A DNA stretch of 64,000 nucleotides from Budvicia diplopodorum (GTDB lineage: Bacteria > Pseudomonadota > Gammaproteobacteria > Enterobacterales > Enterobacteriaceae): assembly GCF_009800925.1 (NCBI RefSeq), contig NZ_WOYF01000002.1, forward strand, positions 302,081 to 366,080, written 5' to 3'. Numbering within the stretch: the first letter of the stretch is position 1; every line of letters starts with the position of its first letter. The position numbers and the translations under genes were made by a program. The notes under the pieces were generated by a model. That model ran no database searches. It was not told where the DNA came from and worked only from the letters and a program-made list of their open reading frames with translations. Of this stretch, positions 57,752-64,000 are shown in pieces.

Positions 57752-58654
57752 ATGACAATTCAAACAGGCAAGGATATTAAAGAAAAGGTTATCATTCGTG
57801 ATAGTGATATAAGACGACTTAATTTTTATGAAGAGTATATGAGGAGTAACCACTCCTTTTTTAACCTATATAGATTAGCCAATAACTGTAATGCGATTAA
57901 TGAATCCCTTGTTATTGTTTATCCTGACCTCCTTGAGAGAAAGGCATTCGTTGATAAAATGAGAGCCGCCTGTAACAAGGTTATATTACCGAAGAAAGAA
58001 TTTAACTGGATAAAGATTAATGACCGAAATTGTTTCTGGGCATGGCTTATGATTAGAGACATTCGAAATAAAGACCTCCCTTTATACACCAATCTATTTG
58101 ACTCAAAAACCCCACCAATCTATGACCAATTACCCATCAACAAAATACCGGCCAGTACCATAGAACGCTATAATGCGATAGTTGAATTCTTTGATATATT
58201 GCGTACCGATGTAAGAATGATACGAGTCTATTTCTATCATCTAAGAATTAAACTCCAAAAAGTTTACACATTCTCCACTAGCTTTCTTTGGATAAAAAAA
58301 GAGAATAAAAAACAATGCGAATGGGCGTGGGACTATATGAAGAGAAGCGGGGTCATCATTAAAAATGAAAATATACTGACTCCCATCAGTAAAAAGGAAA
58401 TGTACTTCACTATTATTGCCGCTTTTGATTCATGGTTTGCATTAGATTCGGAGAAAGAACTCTTCTTAATCAAGATGAAGAAGGCCTGGAGCCAGAAAAA
58501 ATACAGAGATGAAGTCTCGGATCAGAAATTACTTAACACCTATATTTCACAAAATGCCAAAGATAAACTCGATAAAATGACAGCAATCAGCAAACGAAAA
58601 ATTAACGAAATGATTGAATTAATGATTGATAATGAATATAAGAAATATCAATGA
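57752..58654 (+). CDS. Hypothetical protein with internal repeats and an RHH-like C-terminus
   Basis: A 300-residue AT-rich gene with AAGG 8 nt before the ATG. Two similar units are visible: KMRAACNKVILPKKEFNWIK...CFWAW (about 70-98) and KLQKVYTFSTSFLWIKKENK...CEWAW (about 170-196). A third, shortened KMKKAWSQKKYRDEV precedes the tail YISQNAKDKLDKMTAISKRK (from about 268) and INEMIELMIDNEY, which looks like a ribbon-helix-helix DNA-binding motif. It may be an island DNA-binding or partition-like protein. No family name is claimed. Confidence 0.65.
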   Translation: MTIQTGKDIKEKVIIRDSDIRRLNFYEEYMRSNHSFFNLYRLANNCNAINESLVIVYPDLLERKAFVDKMRAACNKVILPKKEFNWIKINDRNCFWAWLMIRDIRNKDLPLYTNLFDSKTPPIYDQLPINKIPASTIERYNAIVEFFDILRTDVRMIRVYFYHLRIKLQKVYTFSTSFLWIKKENKKQCEWAWDYMKRSGVIIKNENILTPISKKEMYFTIIAAFDSWFALDSEKELFLIKMKKAWSQKKYRDEVSDQKLLNTYISQNAKDKLDKMTAISKRKINEMIELMIDNEYKKYQ

Positions 58655-58907
58655 TTGATACTAAGATAATCAAGTTGAAAATGTCTTATTCTAAGTTTAT
58701 AAGCTCTGTACTGCAGTTTTATTAAACCTATATCATTATCAAAAAGGCCTTTCTCACGTCTAATAAAAAACAACATCGTTCTAATTATTTTCACACATAC
58801 ATCATAATTCTGATATCACTCACCTATCGGTCATATCACGCTTATTCAGGCTGATGGAATACAACGCTCAAGCCTGAGGTTATTATCTATGTTGAGGAAA
58901 TAAATCA

Positions 58908-59729
58908 ATGACACGTCTTGCTTCCCGATTTGGTGCGGTGAATAGTATTCGCCGCGACCGACCATTAACCAATGACGAATTAGCTCGCCACGTCCCCAGT
59001 ATATTATCCGAAGAAAAACACAACTCCAGAAGTGAGCGATACACTTACATTCCTACTATTACGCTATTAGATAATCTGCGTAAAGAAGGCTTTCAGCCCT
59101 TCTTTGCCTGTCAGACTCGCGTCCGTAATCTTGATAAACAAGACCACACAAAACACATGCTACGCCTACGTAGTGAAGGCCAGATAACCGGGAAAGAAGT
59201 CCCTGAAATTATCCTACTTAACAGCCATGACGGCTCCAGCAGTTATCAGATGATCCCTGGCCTATTCCGCTTCGTGTGTGCGAATGGAATGGTCTGTGGT
59301 GACAGCTTTGGCGAGATTCGCGTACCGCATAAAGGCGATGTTGTTGATCGTGTGATTGAAGGTGCTTACGAGGTATTAAACATATTTGACCGAGTAGAAG
59401 AACAGCGGGAAGCCATGCAAGGCATCTCGCTACCAAAACCCGCTCAGGAAGCCTTTGCTCATGCGGCTTTAACCTACCGCTACGGTGAAGAGTATCAACC
59501 AATAACCGAAGAACAGATCCTGATGCCCCGGCGTTGGGAAGACAGAAAAGATGACCTCTGGACCACGTACCAACGACTGCAGGAAAACTTGATCAAAGGC
59601 GGGCTATCTAGTCGTTCAGCTAAAGGTAAACGAGCTCGGACTAGGGCCATCAACGGTATCGATGGTGATATCAAGCTTAATCGCGCCCTGTGGGTGATGG
59701 CTGAGAATATGCGCCAGCATTTAGCCTGA
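58908..59729 (+). CDS. DUF932 (YfjQ/YafZ-like) protein
   Basis: A 273-residue protein typical of CP4-type islands and plasmids: MTRLASRFGAVNSIRRDRPLTNDELARHVPSI at the start, YTYIPTITLLDNLRKEGFQPFFACQTRVR, and GLFRFVCANGMVCGDSFGEIRVPHKGD in the centre. GAGGA lies 8 nt before the ATG. The biochemical role of DUF932 is unknown; it is often linked to phage and plasmid DNA metabolism. It heads a plus-strand series with the EcsC and GYF_2 genes. Confidence 0.88.
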   Translation: MTRLASRFGAVNSIRRDRPLTNDELARHVPSILSEEKHNSRSERYTYIPTITLLDNLRKEGFQPFFACQTRVRNLDKQDHTKHMLRLRSEGQITGKEVPEIILLNSHDGSSSYQMIPGLFRFVCANGMVCGDSFGEIRVPHKGDVVDRVIEGAYEVLNIFDRVEEQREAMQGISLPKPAQEAFAHAALTYRYGEEYQPITEEQILMPRRWEDRKDDLWTTYQRLQENLIKGGLSSRSAKGKRARTRAINGIDGDIKLNRALWVMAENMRQHLA

Positions 59730-59771
59730 CACCACTATGCATCACAAAGAGAATCAATAGGAATAGATAAT

Positions 59772-60446
59772 ATGACTCATGATAATGGACTGACCATCAA
59801 TACCCTACAGTCAACGCTTGATTGGCTGTATGACAGGGCTATCAACGGTATTCCCGGGTTGGACTCTGCTCAGGCGCTGGCTGATGCTTATCGGCATACT
59901 CACCCAGACCGGCGAGAATGTGTGAATGCTTTAATACGCTGGCAAAATACCAAAGCTGGGGCCAGCGGCTTCCTCTCTGGATTAGGTGGCCTGATGACTC
60001 TGCCAGTGACGATACCGCTCAATATGACCAGCATCTTGTTTATCCAAATCAGGATGATTGCAGCTATAGCTCTATTGGGTGGCCATAGTCTGAAGGACGA
60101 TAATGTCAAAACCTGTGTCTATTTATGCTTATGTGGTAATACAGCAAAGGATATCCTGAAGAATGTCGGTATCCAGCTCGGTACACGACTAACCCGGCAA
60201 CTGCTAGGTCAAACCTCATCAGGAATAATACGACACATCAACCGCTCAGTCGGCGTTAAGCTGATGGCGCAGGTCGGCCAAAAAGGCAGTATCAATGCCC
60301 TCAAGCTGATACCGTTAGTCGGCGGATTAATCGGTAGCGTGTTTGACAGCATCACTACCGACATCATCGGGAATATGGCCAGAGATATATTTATCAGACC
60401 ACACGCGATCCCCGCGCTGATCCATGACGACATCCATACTCAGTAA
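59772..60446 (+). CDS. EcsC-family protein
   Basis: A 224-residue protein with the EcsC pattern: a helical N-terminus (LYDRAINGIPGLDSAQALADAYR), then GASGFLSGLGGLMTLPVTIP and a LFIQIRMIAAIALLGGHSL helix. A glycine-rich C-terminal amphipathic region follows (LIPLVGGLIGSVFDSITTDIIG). EcsC domains occur in cytosolic or membrane-associated proteins of unclear function. AGGA lies 9 nt upstream of the ATG. It follows the DUF932 gene by 42 bp and may be co-transcribed with it. Confidence 0.75.
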   Translation: MTHDNGLTINTLQSTLDWLYDRAINGIPGLDSAQALADAYRHTHPDRRECVNALIRWQNTKAGASGFLSGLGGLMTLPVTIPLNMTSILFIQIRMIAAIALLGGHSLKDDNVKTCVYLCLCGNTAKDILKNVGIQLGTRLTRQLLGQTSSGIIRHINRSVGVKLMAQVGQKGSINALKLIPLVGGLIGSVFDSITTDIIGNMARDIFIRPHAIPALIHDDIHTQ

Positions 60447-60553
60447 CCTCTAGCTCATTTCAGCCCTGATCACCTAAAAACCCACTGACATCAGTCTGTT
60501 TTAGCACTGATGCAATCTCGTTTATTTAATTTCACACAAAAAGGACATCACTC

Positions 60554-61114
60554 ATGACCGAATGGCATTATGAGAAAGAAGGCCGTCGTCACGGTCCGTT
60601 AACCGAAAAAGACATCACAACACTTATCACTCAACGGCGCATCCACGCCAATACGCTCGTCTGGCATCAGGGCCAACTGGCCTGGGTACCGCTGAACACC
60701 ACGTTATTGGCGGCTGCGTTACCTACCACACCGGAACATGAACCGCCGCCACTACCCAGCTACCGGTTAAACAATACCATCGTCTGGTTATTGGCATTCG
60801 CACCATTATTAGGGTTTCTGCTGGAAAGCATTGTCGCCATTCTGATTTATGGCCGACGAGGCTTTGGCTACTCGGTGTATCAACTGCTCTTTACCCATCC
60901 GTTCTGGTATCTCTCCGTTATCTTGAATATTGCACTCAGTTATCGGGATGAGCACAACTTGAAAAAGGCGGGTATCGATACTTCCGGATATGGTGCCATG
61001 GCCTGGTTGGTACCGGTCTACTTATGGCGGCGGGCAAAGGCGCTAGGACAGGCTCCAAGTTATTTCTGGGTCTGGGTCATTCTATTCGGGATAGTGCTAT
61101 TAATGGCGCTTTGA
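60554..61114 (+). CDS. GYF_2-domain membrane protein
   Basis: A 186-residue protein. The N-terminal 50 residues form a GYF_2 (DUF4339) domain: EWHYEKEGRRHGPLTEKDITTLI...RIHANTLVWHQGQLAWVPL. Four hydrophobic segments follow, around residues 76-100, 110-130, 150-162 and 168-185. The layout suggests a cytosolic peptide- or ligand-binding domain tethered to the inner membrane. AAGGA lies 8 nt before the ATG. It is the last gene before a strong terminator and may act with the upstream EcsC protein. The role is unknown. Confidence 0.75.
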   Translation: MTEWHYEKEGRRHGPLTEKDITTLITQRRIHANTLVWHQGQLAWVPLNTTLLAAALPTTPEHEPPPLPSYRLNNTIVWLLAFAPLLGFLLESIVAILIYGRRGFGYSVYQLLFTHPFWYLSVILNIALSYRDEHNLKKAGIDTSGYGAMAWLVPVYLWRRAKALGQAPSYFWVWVILFGIVLLMAL

Positions 61115-61126
61115 TTCGATAATAAC

Positions 61127-61163
61127 AGGGCAGGCTCACCGTCATCGGTGGCCTGCCCTTTTT
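61127..61163 (+). terminator. Terminator after the GYF_2 gene
   Basis: A 9-bp GC-rich stem, AGGGCAGGC (61127-61135) with GCCTGCCCT (61151-61159), encloses an inner CACC/GGTG stem and is followed by TTTT. It separates the DUF932-EcsC-GYF_2 series from radC. Confidence 0.85.
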
Positions 61164-61198
61164 GCCATCTTGTTATTCTTCATTATGAGAGCACCACT

Positions 61199-61654
61199 AT
61201 GTCCAATCACATTCGGCGTGAACAGCGCATTATCAGCATGGCGTTACAGCTATTAGAAAAACAAATCAAAGTGAGACCTTATTCTTTCACTTCATCGACA
61301 CAAACCAGAGATTACCTTCGTTTGCAGCTAGAACAATTGGAAAGGGAAGTTTTTATGATTTTGTATCTGGATAACCAACACCGTCTAATCTCTAGTGACG
61401 TCACTGCATTAGGCACAATTAACGAAACATCAATATATCCCAGAGAAATCATTAAAGGATCTTTAGAATTTAATGCTGCAGCGGTAATCCTTGCTCACAA
61501 TCACCCTTCCGGGCTGGCAGAACCTAGTCAGGCAGATCGCTCAATCACCAATAAGTTAAAAGAAGCATTGTCATTAGTTGACGTAAAGGTACTCGACCAC
61601 TTTGTTATTGGTCATGGTGAATTAGTCTCATTTGCTGAGCGAGGTTGGCTATAA
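61199..61654 (+). CDS. RadC/YeeS-family JAB metalloprotein
   Basis: The frame is open upstream, but that stretch overlaps the terminator; ATG 61199 gives 151 residues (MSNHIRREQRI). The JAB/MPN metal motif AHNHPSGLAEPSQAD supplies H100, H102 and D113. This short RadC form, without the helix-hairpin-helix N-terminus, is the YeeS type of CP4 islands. Despite the name it is not shown to act in DNA repair. In E. coli islands it precedes yeeT-cbeA-cbtA; here two other genes follow. Confidence 0.9.
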   Translation: MSNHIRREQRIISMALQLLEKQIKVRPYSFTSSTQTRDYLRLQLEQLEREVFMILYLDNQHRLISSDVTALGTINETSIYPREIIKGSLEFNAAAVILAHNHPSGLAEPSQADRSITNKLKEALSLVDVKVLDHFVIGHGELVSFAERGWL

Positions 61655-61769
61655 GTCAGATGGTTCCAATACGCTATACCGCATTAACAGTTCAATCTTC
61701 AACGTAATTCCTCCTATATACCTCAACAATCAATCACATAATCCTTTTTACCAACAGGGAGACCTTCAG

Positions 61770-62276
61770 ATGTCTAAATCACCGACGTCCAAACCTGGTG
61801 TATTTCATTTTACCTTATTACGCGATATCACTCAGGACGACTGGTTCACACTATGTCGTCTGGTCACCCGAGCCCATCGGCAGCTCCGTCTAAAGCCGGA
61901 AACGACCGGTATTGAACCAATCCCTATTATCTGCAACGGTGCGGGTATCACGCCACTGCGCTATGACGACAGTTTAATAGGGCTTGGGGTTATCGTTTTT
62001 AACGGGGAACATCATCACCAACTCAGCGGTGATACTTTTATTCTTAATCAACATAGTCATCCCTACGACCGGGGATATTGTCATACCTATGGTCGCCCCT
62101 ACTGTTTTATGGTCATGGCAGTATTACTGCTCGCTCATCACACCTGCCCGACTGTCTGGAAAATCACATCTGATGTCAGTTGCGCTGAATGGCAACGTGT
62201 TGCCGACTGGCTGCAGACAGAACTGGCAATTGCGATAGCGCTTCCCACCGAAATATTTACAGGAGTACAACCATGA
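61770..62276 (+). CDS. Hypothetical histidine-rich protein in the yeeT/cbtA position
   Basis: ATG 61770 with GGGAG 8 nt upstream starts MSKSPTSKPGVFHFTLLRDI and gives 168 residues; the longer frame has no such site. A cluster of histidines and cysteines (GEHHHQLSGDTFILNQHSHP then YDRGYCHTYGRPYC) could bind a metal. A hydrophobic segment follows (FMVMAVLLLAH). I do not recognise the family. It lies between radC and a 102-residue gene whose start overlaps its stop (ATGA), so the two probably work as a pair. Confidence 0.65.
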   Translation: MSKSPTSKPGVFHFTLLRDITQDDWFTLCRLVTRAHRQLRLKPETTGIEPIPIICNGAGITPLRYDDSLIGLGVIVFNGEHHHQLSGDTFILNQHSHPYDRGYCHTYGRPYCFMVMAVLLLAHHTCPTVWKITSDVSCAEWQRVADWLQTELAIAIALPTEIFTGVQP

Positions 62277-62581
62277 ATCTGATTGCCCGTTTACTGTCAC
62301 TGAAATCACTGGAGAATATTGATTTGATACATACCGTTCGAGTGACTGAGTCGGCGTTTAATGATTTAACCACGTTGGGTAGCGAAGGTATTTTCTACCC
62401 GGCAACGGAAAGCTCAGCGAATGCAGAATATGTGATACTAGATCTTGAGTTTATTCGTGACCACCAGCTCGATTTTGATAAACCTGCTTTTACTGAATGG
62501 TGCCAGATGCATTTATCTCTGAGCATAGCCAAGTTGCAACCTCTATCATATCTGTTTGTCGTAGGAACTAATGAAGTCTAA
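62273..62581 (+). CDS. Hypothetical 102-residue partner protein
   Basis: ATG 62273, in an ATGA overlap with the preceding stop and with AGGAG 9 nt upstream, starts MNLIARLLSLKSLENIDLIH. The protein is soluble and acidic (ILDLEFIRDHQLDFDKPAFTEW). It is the last gene before the right attachment site. Tight coupling, small size and the location where CP4 islands keep cbeA-cbtA make a toxin-antitoxin-like pair imaginable, but no family evidence supports it. Confidence 0.6.
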   Translation: MNLIARLLSLKSLENIDLIHTVRVTESAFNDLTTLGSEGIFYPATESSANAEYVILDLEFIRDHQLDFDKPAFTEWCQMHLSLSIAKLQPLSYLFVVGTNEV

Positions 62582-62712
62582 AGCAGCGCCTTACTAAACT
62601 AATTAATCATTAGTTGTAGTCAACGCATACCGTTTGCTGAAAGAGGATGGCTATAGTAAATTGAACACCATTCCGGTATTCAAAATTATTTAATCAAATC
62701 ACATAAAAACAA

Positions 62713-62733
62713 TTGCGGGTACAAATACGGGTA
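62713..62733. repeat. Right copy of the GCGGGTA repeat
   Basis: TTGCGGGTACAAATACGGGT plus A matches the left copy at 22825-22845 in 20 of 21 positions, in the same orientation, 60 bp inside attR. This is consistent with arm-type integrase or excisionase sites at both island ends. Confidence 0.6.
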
Positions 62734-62792
62734 CATTTATCAATACATGAATTAATTAAATTCAATATCAATTAGTTAAATTAATGTACGAG

Positions 62793-62816
62793 TCCGGCCT
62801 CAGCACCATTAGAATG
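62793..62816 (+). repeat. Right attachment site (attR)
   Basis: These 24 bases repeat the tRNA-Leu 3' end and the following 8 bases with one G missing. The preceding 12 bases also resemble the T-arm (10 of 12). The variant bases look like another tRNA-Leu allele, as if the copy came with the element. Confidence 0.85.
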
Positions 62817-62824
62817 AAAATTAA

Positions 62825-62847
62825 GTCACCGTGAGGTGGCTTTTTTT
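62825..62847 (+). terminator. Hairpin terminator beyond attR
   Basis: GTCACC (62825-62830), loop GTGA and GGTGGC (62835-62840), followed by seven T. It is the positional equivalent of the tRNA terminator at the left end but differs in sequence. Confidence 0.7.
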
Positions 62848-62886
62848 GTGTCAAAAATCCCCGTTTCATCCGGCGGTTGAATGAGT

Positions 62887-62980
62887 TTCATCTATTTGTC
62901 CGTTTAAGCGAAGCTCGCTTTACCCGTTGGTAGAAAATCGATTTTGAATGCGTGCCCAAGGCAATATCTGGAGAACGGGG
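62887..62980 (+). pseudogene. Fragment of a second tyrosine integrase gene
   Basis: About 90 bases align with positions near 23601-23695 of the island integrase gene, around the catalytic-arginine coding region. Shared blocks include CCCGTTGGT, AAATCGATTTTGAA and CTGGAGAACG, with many substitutions and small gaps between. No frame stays open. It is a relic of a related integrase outside attR and so of an earlier or tandem element. Confidence 0.7.
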
Positions 62981-63004
62981 TTAATCACCCTAGTTTTATC
63001 CGGT

Positions 63005-63199
63005 ATTGCCACGCAGCATAAGAAAGGCGCTATCTTAGCCGCCCTCTCCCGCTCTGCCGGGCTGAGTTCATCAACGCTGGCAAATGCCCATGCCTAAAGG
63101 TGAATGACTAATAAGCCGGGGCGATCGGCGTTAAACCGGGTGAGATATGGCCGAGTCGCTATCGTGATTGGATGACAGGGAAATTAAACAGAAGGAAAC
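63005..63199 (+). pseudogene. Frameshifted Ner/Nlp-like DNA-binding protein gene
   Basis: The first part reads IATQHKKGAILAALSRSAGL then SSSTLANA. After a frame change, AIGVKPGEIWPSRYRDWMTG follows. Both halves match the winged-helix Ner/Nlp (SfsB) family, including its IWPSRY signature. The middle (PWPKGE region) is damaged and contains stops. This is a dead gene, probably from an earlier prophage-like insertion. Confidence 0.7.
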
Positions 63200-63278
63200 C
63201 GGCAACGTTGCTACATGAGAAAAACCAAGGTAGACAGATAGTGACTGTTTTTAACCCTATTTACGTGTTGTCAACGCC

Positions 63279-63315
63279 AAAAAAAAGAGCGGATAACGTG
63301 AGTTATCCGCTCTTT
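63279..63315 (-). terminator. Terminator of the right-end autotransporter
   Basis: A long stem, AAGAGCGGATAAC with GTTATCCGCTCTT around a GTGA loop (about 63285-63314), followed on the minus strand by a run of T (the A-run at 63279-63286). It lies just after the autotransporter stop. Confidence 0.85.
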
Positions 63316-63336
63316 TAACTGTATGAGGCAGGACTA

Positions 63337-64000
63337 TTAGAAATCGTACTTCAGGCCAATTTGTCCCATCATGTCACTGTATCCTTCCTGACCTGATTTG
63401 GCCGTTACGTCTGTCCATAATGACAGGTTATCGGTGACTTGCCCCCGAATACCGACCCTCATTTCCAGCACGTTTTTCATGCCCTTATTACTAACCGTCG
63501 TCTCATTCATTTTCACTGAATTTTTTGCATTGCTGGTTAGCCAGTTTAGCTCACCATAAGGTTCAAACTCTCTAAAACTGCCATCAGGCTGGAGCCATCT
63601 TTCCTTCGTGAAGGCTCGGGCACCCAAACGAATTTGCGTATTATCACCCTCGCTATTAACCTGAGTGCCATTATGTTCCTTATGATCAAGATCGTTACCC
63701 ACCGTTTGAACAACCTGAACCTGTGGCTGAATATAAGAACGACGGTTATGTCCTTCCTCATATTTTGTTTCACTCAGCTTAAAGGTATAGCCTAACTCAA
63801 GTGAAGCCATCACATTCTCGGTCCAGTACTTCTCGGTGGCCATTTCATCGCCGGTGACGCTATTTTTAAAACGGCTATACAGTAGCCAGCTATCGGCGTA
63901 AGCACCTTCTTGAGTTTTACCGTCTTCAAACCATGTGCCGTAAATCCCCGAGCTCCAGCCGTCAGTTTCGCCGCGAGAATGGTAACCTTTCAGTTTGGCT
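63337..64000 (-). CDS. Autotransporter, C-terminal barrel (partial at window edge)
   Basis: The reverse frame continues without a stop from 63337 to the window edge, about 220 residues; the ATG at 63843 is internal. It reads KLKGYHSRGETDGWSSGIYG, TWFEDGK, GAYADSWLLYSRFKNSV, EPYGELNWL and MRVGIRGQVTDNLSLW, and ends in the terminal phenylalanine of GLKYDF. That is the standard beta-barrel of type Va autotransporters. The passenger lies outside, so the role is unknown. It lies beyond attR and so belongs to the chromosome or to an older insertion. Confidence 0.88.
   Translation of the reverse strand, partial: AKLKGYHSRGETDGWSSGIYGTWFEDGKTQEGAYADSWLLYSRFKNSVTGDEMATEKYWTENVMASLELGYTFKLSETKYEEGHNRRSYIQPQVQVVQTVGNDLDHKEHNGTQVNSEGDNTQIRLGARAFTKERWLQPDGSFREFEPYGELNWLTSNAKNSVKMNETTVSNKGMKNVLEMRVGIRGQVTDNLSLWTDVTAKSGQEGYSDMMGQIGLKYDF

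Larger units (their letters stand above)
22686..62816. mobile_element. 40-kb integrative genomic island at tRNA-Leu(CAA)
   Basis: The element is bounded by the 24/25-bp direct repeats at 22686-22710 and 62793-62816. It begins with a tyrosine integrase gene reading inward from the tRNA. A second 21-bp repeat lies inside both ends (22825-22845 and 62713-62733). Cargo: phosphorothioation modification and restriction genes, a contact-dependent inhibition locus, an autotransporter, and P4/CP4-type accessory genes (AlpA, YfjJ-like, DUF932, RadC). No conjugation or capsid genes were seen, so transfer would need a helper. Most of the cargo is visibly more AT-rich than the flanks. Confidence 0.88.
62582..63336. 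other. Right border region with decayed sequences
   Basis: This 755-bp stretch holds no intact gene. In order it has the inner 21-bp repeat (62713-62733), attR (62793-62816), a terminator, an integrase-gene fragment, a Ner-like pseudogene and the terminator of the next autotransporter. Confidence 0.75.

Overview
The window reads as the chromosome of an Enterobacterales member. Core genes valS-holC-pepA and the divergent lptF-lptG have the usual enterobacterial order and near full-length similarity to the E. coli proteins. A deep-branching genus such as those of Budviciaceae would fit, but the sequence does not prove a species.

Left core part (1-22,617). A TerD-family stress gene, cut by the window edge, faces a five-gene Ter-associated operon (ATP-grasp, TRSP phosphoribosyltransferase, HAD phosphatase, StiP/PELOTA protein, CitE-like lyase). 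This set is thought to make a nucleoside-like metabolite. Next come valS, holC and pepA (minus strand) and lptFG (plus strand). From 13.6 to 22.5 kb lies a sugar-catabolic cluster whose reductase, kinase and repressor are clear homologues of E. coli YihU, YihV and YihW, so it points to sulfoglycolysis (sulfoquinovose or a related sulfosugar). The cluster is a variant: a class II aldolase replaces YihT, two MFS permeases replace YihO/YihP, a zinc alcohol dehydrogenase is added, and neither the isomerase YihS nor the sulfoquinovosidase YihQ is present.

Genomic island (about 22,686-62,816, 40 kb). It is inserted at the 3' end of a tRNA-Leu(CAA) gene. A P4-type integrase follows the tRNA, a 24-25 bp direct repeat of the tRNA end marks the far border, and a second 21-bp repeat lies inside both ends. 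The cargo has four parts. (a) A DNA phosphorothioation defence system: modification genes dndBCDE (minus) converge with restriction genes dptFGH (plus), and an Mrr-type nuclease gene is translationally coupled to dptH. dndC and dndD each carry a run of eight G in frame. (b) A cassette of unrecognised small genes at 39.6-42 kb. (c) Type V secretion: an AIDA-like autotransporter and a CdiB-CdiA-immunity locus for contact-dependent inhibition. (d) P4/CP4-like island genes: zinc-ribbon protein, YfjJ/inovirus-Gp2-like protein, AlpA regulator, DUF932, EcsC, GYF_2 membrane protein, RadC/YeeS, and two unknown proteins.

Right border (62.8-64 kb). Beyond the repeat there is a fragment of a second integrase gene, a frameshifted Ner/Nlp-like regulator and the C-terminal part of another autotransporter. 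The site has probably hosted an earlier element.

All assignments come from reading translated sequence and motifs and from memory of the families. No database search was run.
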